From Yponomeuta sedellus (lineage: Eukaryota; Arthropoda; Insecta; Lepidoptera; Yponomeutidae), in NCBI GenBank assembly GCA_934045075.1, contig OW203724.1:14623143-14687142 (forward strand): a stretch of 64,000 bases of DNA. Direction: 5' to 3'. This document shows, piece by piece, positions 43,899 to 56,700 of the stretch. Position numbers and translations under genes: made by a program. Positions within the stretch are counted from its first letter, which is position 1, and each line of letters opens with the position of its first letter. The notes beneath the pieces were generated by a model. It was not told where the DNA came from and did no database searches. It saw nothing but the letters and a program-made list of their open reading frames with translations.

Positions 43899-45981
43899 CA
43901 CAGAACATAAAAAAAGAGTAGAAGTCGTAAGTGGGCGGTGCCCGCGTGCCTCACATTAGCAATGTATTGCCTATGCGTAGTCGGTGACAGTTTTGTTGAC
44001 TTCAGTTGCCATGCGCTTCTAGTAAAGAAAAAATGATGAAAACTTTATTAAAATGCCTTGTTATGCTGTGTTAGAGAGCAAAAATAAAAGTTGGGTACCA
44101 AAATATACCGATCATGCCGTAACATTTCATCTTTAGGACGTATTTCATTGTATTTTTAATTAAATTTGTAATGACATGAACACGGAAAGCAATGCGAAAA
44201 TGAGAAAGTGAAATCACCTTTATTTACTGGTTAGTAAAGTTAAATTTTCATTGAAGAAAGTGTACACTCTCTAGAAATTTCTGTCGAAATTTGAATTCTA
44301 CTCGATTACGGATGGGGGCACACATGATAAAAATCTATCGATAATTAGTTGTCTATGACTTAGTAGTCATACATACTTAACGGTACTTAGGTATTGTAAA
44401 TTCCAATAAATTCGTCTAAGTAGGTAAAATAATTATTGTTATTTTATACCTACTTCCTAAGTGCCTTTTCATATGCACCCGGTCGCCGTCCGGTCGCCGG
44501 GCCGGGTAAAGTAGTAATGTATGAGCTCCGGTCGCCGGCTGGTCGTTGTGCATGTGAAAACTGTCATTAGAGCTCATACATTACTTTTCATACAAGACAT
44601 GACATGAGCACATGCAAGACATGAGCACAGCTAGATTGCGATATAGTTTTTCTTCACCAGTTTATCAGGGACTGAAATATTTAAGAAACTATCAAAGTAA
44701 TTTTAATCTTACATTTTTAAATATTCCAACCGAGATGTAAAGTGAGGTTATCGAAAACGACTCATATGATTTTTTTTACTTCAGTTCAAAACATTAAGTA
44801 GTTTACTACTGTTTACCTGTTCGAGTGGTTGTTCTCTTGGCGAGCATAAGATTTTTGTTTTGTTATGTTATTTGTTTTATGGTTTTTTTATTATTCTGCT
44901 ATTTACCCTTAATACTTCAACCCCTTTGACAACAGCAAACCGAGGCAATAATAAAACAACCCTCTCGGATTCAAAACAATTTGGAAGTGATTTTTTGTTT
45001 AGTTTTCCTAGGGAAACCGGATATGAAATTAAAATGGAAGGCAGCGATAAGAAGGCAAAATTGGTTCCCAACGAAGATGAGCACAATATATTCAGAGCAT
45101 TTACTCATTTACCATTTACAGAGCATTCATGAAATGAACACTTCATAATAACTAAAAAAAGGCGGAAGGTGGCACTTACCTATGTGATGCAGCAATACCA
45201 GAAAAAATGTGCTTCACTTCCAGGTTAGACTCCTGCGTATAAATGAAATTATATTAGTACAATCATCAATTAGTATTACGTATGAAATATGGCGTACAGA
45301 TAGACAAAGATCTGAATTGAGTCGTAGAATAATATTTCCCGTGTTATAATTTCTAACGCCGGCGAAGCAGCGGGTTAAAACTAGTTTTAATAAGAGATAA
45401 CATTTTAAAATATTACGAAAACTACCACATTGTTTTATTTGTGCATCTATCCACCCTATTAGTATTAATTCTTTATTGCACAAAAGATAATGTAAAAAGA
45501 TGCATTTTCTACCAGTAAAGCCGGTACCAGTAGGTACCAGTATTCGTATTCAGCCGTTAATGTGTTAACTGTTTGTATAATTTGTCGATAGGTTTTCCCT
45601 ATCGACAAACTAGAACTCGCATTGTCCCATCCCAAACTGAGAATGTACTTGTTTTTCAATTTTGAACTTTATGTCTTACGAGGTAAAAGTTCTTTTCGGT
45701 CCGACGCGGTGATAGTTCCATCTAGTGTAGAGTAGCGTTACTACAAAATGTCAACCTTAATTTCATCATTGTCATTTGACTTTGATCATTGTTAACATTA
45801 TGAAAAGGTGCATATTTTACTTGAAACTTTTATGATGTACACCTTTTCGGCATTGACTTTATTTACCAATGGCAGCTTGGCATTCGTAGTGTGCGTTTGG
45901 TTTATGTGTATCAGTTTGGTTACACTGGTTTTCGTACAATGTGTCATGTCACTACTTCTACTCTTTTTTTTATGTTCTGTG
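43899..45981. mobile_element. TIR DNA transposon, copy 3 (2083 bp), inverted relative to copies 1 and 2
   Basis: TIRs as in the other copies; the 8-bp duplication is GTCCTGCT (43891-43898 and 45982-45989). It lies in the presumed 5' UTR of the LINE, 332 bp from copy 2. The small frame is shifted after its start by an extra T in a T-run. Confidence 0.92.
44860..45132 (+). pseudogene. Small open frame inside TIR transposon copy 3
   Basis: Downstream of the T-run shift the same protein appears: LLFTLNTSTPLTTANRG, FPRETGYEIKMEGSD, NEDEHNIFRAF, then THLPFTEHS, longer at the C-end than copies 1 and 2. Confidence 0.35.
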
Positions 45982-46339
45982 GTCCTGCTGTACGTCGACG
46001 TGATGAGGAAGACTCACTTTTCACTTTAATATGCACTTGTATCTGTTTTAACTTCCTTTATGGTCACTTGTAGAATGTTAAGTTTGAGATTGTTTTTTTG
46101 AGTAATTCGCCACTTCTCCAACGTAGTATTCACTTTTCCGTTGATAGCACTTATAACTGATGCAGATATTTGGTTTTTAGAAAGAAATAACAGCTTAAAA
46201 CATTTTAAAACCTCAAATAACTGCGGAGCCGATGTTAACTTTTTGGAGGGTAGAAACGAGAATGAGATTTCCGCACATAGAGATAGAGATCACCTTATTA
46301 TTATACATAGATAAGAAAACTACACAGATATTTCGCCTC

Positions 46340-46560
46340 AGAGTTGGGCCAGCGCTGGGGTATTTTAACATTTCACACACTAGGGTTTCCTCACGATGTT
46401 CTCCTTCTCAGTTAGCGAGTGGTATGACACTATAACTTCACAAATGTACCTTCATAAATTAGGAGACAAAGTCATTGGTACATGCCGGGATTCGAACCTA
46501 CGACCTCCCGATTGAGAAGCCGATGTTCTATAGCTCCGATACCACCGCTCGCTCTAAATA
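46340..46560 (-). repeat. tRNA-derived SINE
   Basis: On the - strand GAGCGGTGGTATCGGAGC and TAGGTTCGAATCCCGGC mark the tRNA-like head (46560-46487). The body with CTCACGATG and CTCAGTTAGCGAG matches bodies at 3340 and 11040. Confidence 0.65.
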
Positions 46561-46968
46561 CCACGATAGTAAAATGTAGGATAGGAGGTAATAAAACCCG
46601 CGCGATATAAGGGCGAGGTTAACGAGTTAAGGCGCTTTGGGGTGCTAAATAGCTCCACCAATGGAATAAAAATCATAACTTGTTTTATAAGTTTTTTTCA
46701 AAAAGTAAAATAAAAATTTTACGTTTACTTTAAAAAAAAAGTATTATAAAACAAGTGGTGGCGCTAGTTAACCCTTAAGGCTCTCCTAAATAGGCGCGCA
46801 TTATTATCGGTCGATAATACTTGATGCCATATTGCGATAATGCTTTCCGATTCCTTGCACATTGCATACAACCGCGTTTTTATTGTCCGATAGTTCTATT
46901 TGTGTTTTTGGCAGTTTCTTTCTCTAATCTCTGTCCCCTTACCTTAATAAAATTTGATTTACATTCGT

Positions 46969-47335
46969 TATCAACCCTTGTATGTCCCCACTGCTGGGGC
47001 ACGTGTCTCTTCCTGCATCGCATGCTTTCCTGCAGGAAAGTTAGGCCATACTCCACCACGGGGTCAAGTCCGGGTTGGTGGAGGAGACAGTGGCGGGCCT
47101 TACTGTCAGAAGTTATCAAGCCGCCCATAAGGCCTCTGACATGGCTTAACGACTGCCATTACATGACAGCCGGCACCAACCTCTTAACGTGCCTTGCGAA
47201 GCATGGAAGCGCTCGGTAAAATGCCACTAACGGTAGTCACGGGACGCTCAACCATCCTGTGCCTGACCGCGCCTGTTGTTGCTTAACCAAGTGATTGAAT
47301 CCAATCACTCGGTTCGCCTAGGCCACGAGCGCTTC
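46969..47335 (-). repeat. 5S-rRNA-derived SINE, near full length
   Basis: It aligns along its whole length with the copy at 63-432, with a 5S-like head at 47335-47230. Confidence 0.78.
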
Positions 47336-50300
47336 ATTTACTTGGTTTGCATTAAATTATTTAAATTCCGTTTTTGGCGTCTTCGTCGGTCATCTTCCAT
47401 AGCTACTGTAAATGATAAAAATTCTTCGTCTGATTACATTATAAGTCAATATCCTTATTATTTTTAGAAATGCATCCCAATACAAAATGTTCTAAGAGCT
47501 CTTATCGGAATATCGCAGGACCAAACGTCCTAGTTCTTGCGTAGCTATTATCGCAGCAGTATGTAACTTCGTAGTCGTTCTAAATACCTAAAATATAGGT
47601 AGTTAAGTACTAAAAACAGATATCGTAATACCACATCCGGTATTATCAAAGGTATTATCGACCGTGATAATACCGGAATACGCATCTATGTGGAAGAGCC
47701 TTTTGAGCATGGTAAAACTTACCTATAAAAATAAAATCCCTGAGATATATTAGACTTGCCCGAAACGCGGTTCCAAAAATGTGTTAAGTACACTTTGTGC
47801 CAAAAGGGCTTGTATAACATAAAGGATTATTTAGATGACAATGATGTCTGGAATTAAAGCCAGTACAATGCATGAGTTGTATGTTTTAAAATAATTATGT
47901 AAACTCTGTTAATTAAGGACTTTGAAAAGACAAATTTTGGAGTTGTTTTGTCCATTTTATCTCAAAAATGATCTAGATTTTAAATGGATACCTAGTTTGA
48001 ATTGTAACGTTCATTAAGCCGCAGTTTCTGCAATACTTTGAATAAATCCTTTTCATTTCATATAACACGTTCAATACGTTCTTATTAGTATTAAGCTCCC
48101 CTTTCCACAAACCCCTTTTTGTGCAATAAAGACTAATTTTCAATTTAATTCAATAAACTGAAATAATGTAGACACCTAATAAATAATTGCCTCCCTGATA
48201 GTGATGAACTGATGAGTGATGGATGACTAACGTGCCATTTCCTGCTGAAGTCGGGCTGCATCTGAAGTTCATCGCAACGCAAGTCAGGAGTATGTGAAAA
48301 TAACCCGCGTGAAGCTAATGCCGAGCATTCTTCGAATGCCTGTTCCCAGGGAATTGCCGCGCGCCGTATAAATAATTTCGAAAATGACTGTACCCGAAAT
48401 TCCGGCAGTATGTTTCAACTAATTGGGGTTAAGAGAAAACTCAGTTGGCATGCATCTCGATAAAAATGTTACAGTGAATTGGTCTTTATTTATAAAAACA
48501 TGATTTCTCTAAAACACTCCTTATAAGCTGTTATAATAATCTGTGGTTACCTACTTCTTTCCCTTTGCCACACACTATCTAAACTGCTTCTGAGGAGTGT
48601 CTTAAAGAATTGCATTCTTATAAATGAGACCGTAAGATTTTGACTGAGCAAAACAACATTTCTTGGTGACGAGGTTTTCATAAGTCATAGGTAACAGTAA
48701 ATACTTGTCAAGTCCGTGTCGGGGTCTCGCACTGCAGGGTTCCATAAAAGAGAGGTTTCTTAATTCCTTCACACAACTAACAACTTTAAATTTCCTTTAC
48801 ATAAGTAGATATAAAACCACAGAGATCTGTGTATTATACACAAAAAAGGAAATTACACAGATATTTCTTATCCTAAAGTACAGATTGCGGCGGCCTTATA
48901 TCTAAAAGTGATCTTTTTAATAACTTTGTCTACTACGAGTATTACTCGTCGCCTAACTTGTTAAGCCTACTTAGCCGGAATAGTTTTCCTTTTAACTTCA
49001 TTACAATTATGGGCCCTGATTTTTACAAACAACCGTTTGGCCGGGAAAGAGGGGAGGGCGGACGCTCTAACAAAAAATTGCGCTTTAAAACTTAATATTT
49101 CGCAAACGGATCCCTGAATAAAAAAATGGCTTGTCTTGAACAACCAATTCAACGATACCATACCACACACTATAGGAGAGCCGAGTTATATTTTATTCTA
49201 CCATTTTGCCGCCGTGATTGATACCTGTATGTCTTTGGTAATTTTCAGCTTTCTTAAAGGAACTAAGTCTTTGAGTTAGGCCCCGGGCAAATCAACATAA
49301 TAGACGAACGGACATGGCGAAAGCATAAGGGTTCCTTGGTGACTACGGAAGCTTAAAATTAGACAAAATCTACAATAATATGCACTTCGATACAACATTG
49401 TAGACGTATGATTTTTTTTTTATTCAATTTACTCTAACAATAAATGTAAAGCTAAGAGCGATCCCCACAGGAGATATAGTGCGTTCACATTAACTTGACG
49501 CGTGAGAGAATTGGTAGCACTGAGATGTTTACTGTTACCATGTTAAATAAGAAATCATTCCCATTACTTGGGGAAAATAAAAGGATTAAGGGCTTGTTTT
49601 ACCATCTTCCGATTAGGTCCAAAAGCTAATTCACATGTTATGTCCTTTTTACCAATTCTCTCACGCGTCAAGTTAATGTGAACGCACTGTAGGCCTAGAC
49701 CTTATTCATAGACAAGTTTATTTTTTACTTTTATTTACGCTGAAAAACTTGAAACCAGAAACTAGTACAATCGACCACAGCAAGAGCAACTTTTACATCC
49801 GTGCGTGTAACTTTACTAAAATGTAAGGTCGGTGTGTTGTCTACTGTGTACAGTCAGTCAGAACACTGCATTTACTTAGTGTCACTAATGTCGCCATTAA
49901 ATTAACTGAGAGCATAGAGTGCACGAATGTTAAAATTGTTGTACTTCAACTGTATCTACCTACAAAATTGAGCCTTTGTCAATCTCCGAGCTCAAAACAA
50001 GAGGCATCTTTGTTTCACTGCATCTGCATGTAAACACGGCATGACGCTGGCGGCGGCGGCGGGCCACATCTGGCGTCTTTTTTTACTCCACAGGGGCAGG
50101 TCACAGTTCTCATTTTTTCGAAAGGGCGAGCTTTGCAACGCCGAGATTGAAAAAGTAATAGGTGTCATACATACACGAGTCGCGCGACTATTGTGCACCG
50201 TTGCCTTTTTGGTTCAGCTCGCATCGCACCTCTCAATAGTTCAACGTAGATTAAAAAACAAATCGGATATACGCTCGCAACCATCGATGGCGATAGCTCT

Positions 50301-50480
50301 ATCTATCTAAACAAGAAGGTGAGATGTACTTGGTACCGAGCTCCTGGTCTAGAAATATGAATGAACGTCAACATGTGAGCGGGTTTATTTACAAACATTA
50401 ACGCCTAACGCGGCGTATACAGACGCTCAAATTAAACGCAGACTCCTACCGGTCGCGGTCCCTTCATAAATCCGAGCTGT
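47336..50480. other. Intergenic upstream of stumps
   Basis: It contains the MITE at 49477-49689. No gene was recognised. A GC-rich rise begins at about 50030. Confidence 0.5.
49477..49689. mobile_element. 213-bp MITE with long inverted repeats
   Basis: The ends AGTGCGTTCACATTAACTTG and its exact reverse complement continue to about 39 bp of perfect inverted repeat (core ACGCGTGAGAGAATTGGTA). TA flanks both sides (49475-49476, 49690-49691), typical of Tc1/mariner-mobilised MITEs. Confidence 0.82.
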
Positions 50481-50699
50481 TTTTATGAATATCCTGGTAG
50501 TGAGGGGAGCAGAGGCTGCTTCCTGCCGCGCGTGCTACGAGAGCTTTGCTTCCTTGTGAAAGCCCGCACGTGTACGAGCGTCCACCTGCGCTGTTTGGGC
50601 GTTCCAAAGCGCCCAGCCAGCCTGCGCAAGCGCAGAGCTCGCCGCGCCTCCGCTGTGATGTGACGTGTTGTGCAACCGTAATACTTCCTACACAGCATT
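50480..50699 (+). promoter_or_regulatory. GC-rich promoter/5' UTR region of the long stumps transcript
   Basis: A CpG-rich block in otherwise AT-rich DNA directly precedes the ATG at 50700. No TATA box was seen. The call rests on composition and position only. Confidence 0.4.
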
Positions 50700-50736
50700 A
50701 TGGGACCGCAATTTGACTATTGTTTACGTGCTACCA
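50700..50736 (+). CDS. stumps: stumps putative exon 1
   Basis: ATG GGA CCG CAA then 12 codons (MGPQFDYCLRAT) to a GTGAGT donor, phase 1, which matches the phase-1 entry of 51755. It sits at the edge of a GC-rich promoter-like block. Confidence 0.5.
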
Positions 50737-53700
50737 GTGAGTATATCGTGTTTTCTTACCGTGATTAATGATTGTTTACCGTTACGCTTTTATCACACGA
50801 CGTTATTTATTTATGGACGACGTGGTAATATTACAGCCCGCCCGCCCAGCGGATTGTTGTGAAAGCTTTCGTTCGGTGATTTTCCAAACGTTGTGATGTG
50901 ATCGCACCTGTTTTAGATTTTTTGTTGTATTTGTTTTATTACAAAAAAAGTATGAAAGTTTCGTTTTGACTAAGCTGGGGAATTAATCATCCAACTGCCT
51001 ACTTACAATCAGACGCAGTAAAACAGACTACACAAATAAACACTGGCTTCTGGGAAACAATCCGCACATTTGGTGGTGACGACGATGATTTCTACCTAAA
51101 ACTTAATAGATCTTCAGAAAAGCATTCAATGCTCCATTCTAGTCCCTGTAAAAGGTCTTGAACCACATGTACTACATATGTGTGACCGTCGTACGAGCCG
51201 GACATCGCTACAATAATGATCAATAGACTCATGCGGGCCCATTATGCTCTCTGTATCGACAGAAAAAACACTTCATCCCGTTATTGTCGTGGGAAGGCAT
51301 CTCAATACCCATTGTCTATTTCGTTTAGCATCCTGAGTCTATGAGCCGTCGCGTCGTCTAGGACGTCGTTTTCAATTCGCATTTTCCGGTCAAGCGACTA
51401 AAACTAAGCTGGGTTAGGGACAGTGCATTGCCGCCCGCAGATCGCGATTAGAGTGGCCGTTATTCCATTGGCGTTATTGAATAATTCCCCTTGGACAGCA
51501 GTCGCGGACCTGCTGCGCACGCGCCTCGACATGGCGGTGATCGTTGGTAAACAATGGCCAGGCAAAAACTTCATTTGGTCGTCACTGATAATCAAAGGAT
51601 GATATTGATAACGGACACGAGGATCATCGCGACCAAAAGCAAATAGTGCAGTTTGGTGGTCAGCCCCAACAGCAAAAAAAGAAAAAAAGCCTCTGCAATA
51701 CTGTAATGTTTAATTTTGAAATATGTTTTATAATTAAATATCATTCTCTTCCAGACAACCCGTCTTACTTCGCACTGCCCGACAAAGATGTTCAGGATGG
51801 CAACGATAGCCAGTCTTCAAGTACTTCTAGCGCAGATGTGTGTTCGCGCTCCGCTCCAGGCCGCGTCTGGGCCGACGGCGTCCGATCCTTGGGCTCCTCC
51901 AGGAGAAAGGAACCTGAGAGTCCAAGGAGAAGGGAATTTCGCGCCTTGTTGAGATCCTTGTCCGCTAGAGAACCAGAACAGGCAGAAGCGTTTCTTAGAG
52001 GACAGCCCAGGCCAAGCGACTGCGCGCCCGGAGACATGAGGCACACTTCCACAGCACCAAGAATCAAGTAAGAATATTAAATTTATTTTAATATTCAATA
52101 TTTTTTTTAGACGTTGAAGCAACTAACGTCCGCAATTTTACCCTCGTTACCCTGTCTTATTGGTATAGGCGTAGGCCGCCACCTAATATCCATCACCCAC
52201 CGGACATCATGACATTCACTAACTCAGAAGCGCTACGAACTATTACATTTATTTCTATCATTGGTCCTTGATTTTACGATCGAATAAAACACGTTTTAAC
52301 TACTTCCTATCACGATGATTCGTTTAGATGACCTACTCACCGTGGTTAACATTTTAATGGCAATCTTAACCAAGACAAATAACTTTTATATGTAAACTTG
52401 TTTCCTCACCCAGGAAAGGCAAAATCAGCTCTACAGTGGTCACGCCGGATGGAGTGCAAGAGCGCGAAGAAGTTTTCTATACCATTCCTCTTCAAGGGCG
52501 TCGAAGGCACTCCGTTAGCGGTTATCTGGCGGCAGGCGCCTGTGGAGGGGGCGAAGTAACGGTGGTACCGAGTGAGGTGCCCCGCATGGCACCCCCCAGA
52601 GTCCCACAAAGCGAGGACGAAGTCAGAAGGAGGAGACCAAAAAACTTTGCTTTTAAAGGTTAGTGGAATAGAATAGTTGTAAGGGTTATTCCAAGAATCT
52701 CCAACCGATTCTTGGATTAACCCAATGCTGCATCGTTATGAGCTATGGCAATTGTGTTTTTAAAACATTGGTCAGCTAAGAGATAAGCGGCGATTTAAAG
52801 AAGGATGTTTACAACTCGATCCTATAAAATGTAAGTGCAGGGTAAAGTAAATTACGCAATCTTAGTAATAATTCAAATAGACGTGAGTAGTGATGATAAG
52901 TCACTAATAAACAAGACTGCTCCTATCGAGCGTTGCACTCGGGCCCTTCGACCTGCGATAAGTGATGCATTGGAAAATTAACTACCAAACTGCGGTAGCC
53001 CTTTGATGCAAGTTTAATGAAACGAAAACAATAATATTTGTGGTTTTGTGAAATAGACAAAACTGTTCCTGATTTGCTATCTGTTTTAGCCGAGTTTCGA
53101 AGTGATACCACTAGGGTTTTCAACTTATCATAAAAGTAAAAGTTTGCGATAAACAAACGCACACCGAACTGCACGTCCTTTCTTAGTTGGCACTAAAACG
53201 CTTATCAGCCTCAAGAAATCTCGTGTCCATCCATCGGGTTATCTGTGAAAGGCGTTGGCGACACAAAGAACCGTGTTTGCCAAGTTTGGCGTTGTTCGAT
53301 AACGCTAGAATATTTAGACATCCCAAATTTGTTTGATTTGGTGGACAAGGAGGGTATGCGATTATCGGTTTGACGCGACACTGCAGTTAGTATGCGAGGC
53401 GTGTGCGCCCGCGCCGATGCCTGACGCCTGCGCAAAGCACAGTCGGCGCGCCCGCGGCCGCATGGCCACATATTCGCGAACGCTCTCCATATTTACGCAC
53501 CTCGCGCGAGCTTTCTTACTATTTCACTAGTTCGCTTAGTGATCTGAAGATAGTGAAGTTAACATTCATGCAAGGTTTTATGTAAATATTTTCCGTGTTG
53601 TCGATCGTCGAAGGAACAGAAACAATGGACGAGATGAGTGAGTTATCATTTTATTTAAAATTGTACCTGTATACGTGTACGTAAAATTGTACGTGATTTT

Positions 53701-56700
53701 AGGTTTCACAGAAGTTTGAAAGTTGTAATGATAGCTTTCAGTTTATTTTGGCAGCACGATATTTGGATATTTAAATAATATTCTAACTTACCTACTACAA
53801 TTTTAATAATACAACAATGAACTAGTCTAAAATGACCAAACACAAGTACCTACATTGGCAGCTTGAATTAATTAGGCTTTTTAACACGAAGACATGACTA
53901 GTAACAACCAGCTAACTGCTAACCTCTATACAACACATTAACTTGAACAAAAAGCGTGTCAACGTCAGTAGCGCGTCACATTTTGTCATGTGCCACAAAG
54001 ATGCCCAAAAGTGCGTCCCTGGCGACAGGCTGAGGCCATTAGACATGCGCGGCGAAGATCGCGGCTGAATAAACATGGACACATTTACATGCATCGAGGC
54101 AGCATAATATACCTGCCGGGAGAATCCCAAAGTGGCCAGTTCTCGGCAGTCCCACACAAAGTCGCACTCACATGACTGATATGTTTATTTCATCCGCGCC
54201 CCATCGGATACATGGCTTTTAAACACAATTGTCTTTTTGAGATATAAAAGACAATGGACTTGAAATTAAAACAACCTTTGATTCAATGGCATTTGAAAGT
54301 TGACATTGAATGGAGATTTAATGGAGGGGCAGGAAAGCCCGTGACAGAAATGCAAAGTCCCGGAAGCTGACTTGTGATCGATATTAACATTCAATCGGTG
54401 TGTCCATTTTTAGGACCATCACACCACCCTCTGTGCATAGATAAATAGTCACCAGCATATTCAGTTAATGTCCTATTGTCAGACTAATGTCTTGGCCCTC
54501 TCTTATCTCGTACTCAACTTAATTGCCGAGCTATTTACGACGTACATATTCTAATGTGGCGTCTCCGCACAAATAGCCCGACGACGACATTATCGCCATC
54601 TTTGACCAAATTCAAGGCTTATTATTGTATGAAGAACATAAATATTATAAAACATAAAGACCCTCCAACGAGACTATGGGTAGAAAGGGTCCCAGGAGAC
54701 GTGTACTGTGTACTCCATATTGATTACTTTTAAAGGGGTAGTAAGACACCTAGAAAAGGTACCTCACAAGCACGACACTTATATGTATAAAGGTGGCAAT
54801 ACTTTCCAACGGAGGAACAAATGGAGAGAAAAAAAGAGCGAGTGTTTATTTTCATATCATGAATCATATTTGGCTGACTGCACTGCACTTCGCATGCAGT
54901 CGAACGTAACGGGCGAGTGTGATCTACAGGCAATGTTTTAAAGCTCCCATATTCTTTGTTTCGTACGCGTAATACAAAAACGTAGTCCTACTCTATTTAA
55001 TTCGATGAATCCATTACTATTAACCCAAATAGACAGACAAGAGTACATCCCACTTCCTACGGGTTCGTTGAAAACTTTAGTTAACAATGTCAATAAGCCG
55101 CTTCCCGTATCTGAGTAAAGTAGATGGCCTACTTCGGTCTTTGTATGTAAAACGTGACGTAATGGAGTGTTGAAGATCAGAGAGAGTTATTTGACAGGGT
55201 GGAAATGGGCGGGGAAACAACAGTATCTCAGCGCATCAAAGCGAACTCGAAACATCTGATCATCGTCAGGGCACACAAGCGGTACTCATGTGTGGCAACA
55301 CCTTGCAGTTGCTGTATGTAAAAGGTACGCGTCTGTGCTCCACTTTTAAATATTTAAAAGGCAGCCGTTTTGTGTTCGCTCGAGGGGGTTTAAAAATAGT
55401 TTTTAAAGTGCTCCGTTTTTGTTATGGAGCAGTATCTGCGGCCTAACAAAACAAACATTTACCCTACACAAGCTTCTGTAAGCTCGGATTGACCCATCCA
55501 AAAAGATCATTAAGCTATATTGACGAAATAACATCATAATAACGATTGAATCTACCAAATAGAGACAATGCACGTAGTCCAAATGAATCTGCAATAATTA
55601 TACCGTCTCCGTCAACGCCTTAGGAGTCAAATCCTTGCATAGAGCATTGTGCTAATCGAGCATAATTATTCCGGGCCATGTGATAGACGTTTGTCTATTT
55701 AGGAAACGGATATTACTGCCGCGGGCCCGCGTTTCTATTTAGCGGCGTAGGTGAGCACGTATATATAAATCTGGATGCGTTTCCGGTGAGCGGGGTGCAC
55801 GCTGCATAGCATATTTTGTAAGGCACTGAATTGTGTGCACGTCGAAAGTTGGTGTTAAAAAATGTTCGGCTCTATACAGCGGCGGATGTCTCGGATTCTT
55901 AGTTTCTCGACAGATGGGCTTTGTCGATCGAATGACATGAAAGTCGAGATTATTAAAGATGGCGAGAAATATCTGATGTTGATTGCCGAGTATGAGATGA
56001 TAAAAAATTAGGTAGGAAAAGAGTAAATTATGTAGCAAACTTAATCTGAGTTCATTGCCCCTCACGAAGCTCAAAATATAACAATAAGCAATCGAAGTGA
56101 AGAACCATAATCATGAATCGATGCAAACATTAAAATTAATTGATTTCAAGTGGCGACGTAGAGTCGATCGGTCAGACAGACAACCGGATGCAAGACTTGT
56201 GTAAGTCAGTTACGCTTCTTGTTCGATATTCGCACTTATGGCTTGCACGACAAGAGATGCCGTAATGTAGCCTGCAAGTATCTGTATAAGATGCCGCGAA
56301 CTTCGCTCCAGCCATCGACCCCCCGATACACGACATCCTTCATGGCTCGATTAATCCCTAAACAAGACTTCCTTTCAAGACGAAGACGCTTCTTAGTATT
56401 AAATTTAATATCACTGCCATATGAAAGTGGGCATTTGTATTTGTGGCACGGTAACAGACGCCAGTTGTATGAGACAAGATAGGTCTGTATTTTTCCCAGA
56501 AACTTGAGTAATGGTGATAACAGCCTATATTTTTTTATGAAAGTAAACAAAATTATTCATAGCGGCGGCGGGATGAAGCTGTCCTAATTAATTGCGAAAT
56601 CAAAGTCCGTTGAGGAGCAAAAATATGGTGGGACCACCACGTGCGCGGGTGTAATTAGTTCTTTTTTTTACCCGATAGCGGGAAAGCTAAAATTAATTCT

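Larger units (their letters stand above)
37700..46250 (-). mobile_element. RTE-type LINE carrying two nested TIR transposons
   Basis: On the - strand, in order: 5' UTR (from about 46250, outer limit uncertain), ORF1, endonuclease, reverse transcriptase, and a 3' tail of TTTA repeats (about 37718-37745). Two 2-kb TIR elements sit inside: 43899-45981 in the presumed 5' UTR and 41531-43566 in ORF1. The LINE itself is about 4.4 kb once these are excluded. ORF2 is broken by frameshifts and by a changed active-site residue. No LINE target duplication was found. Confidence 0.85.
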
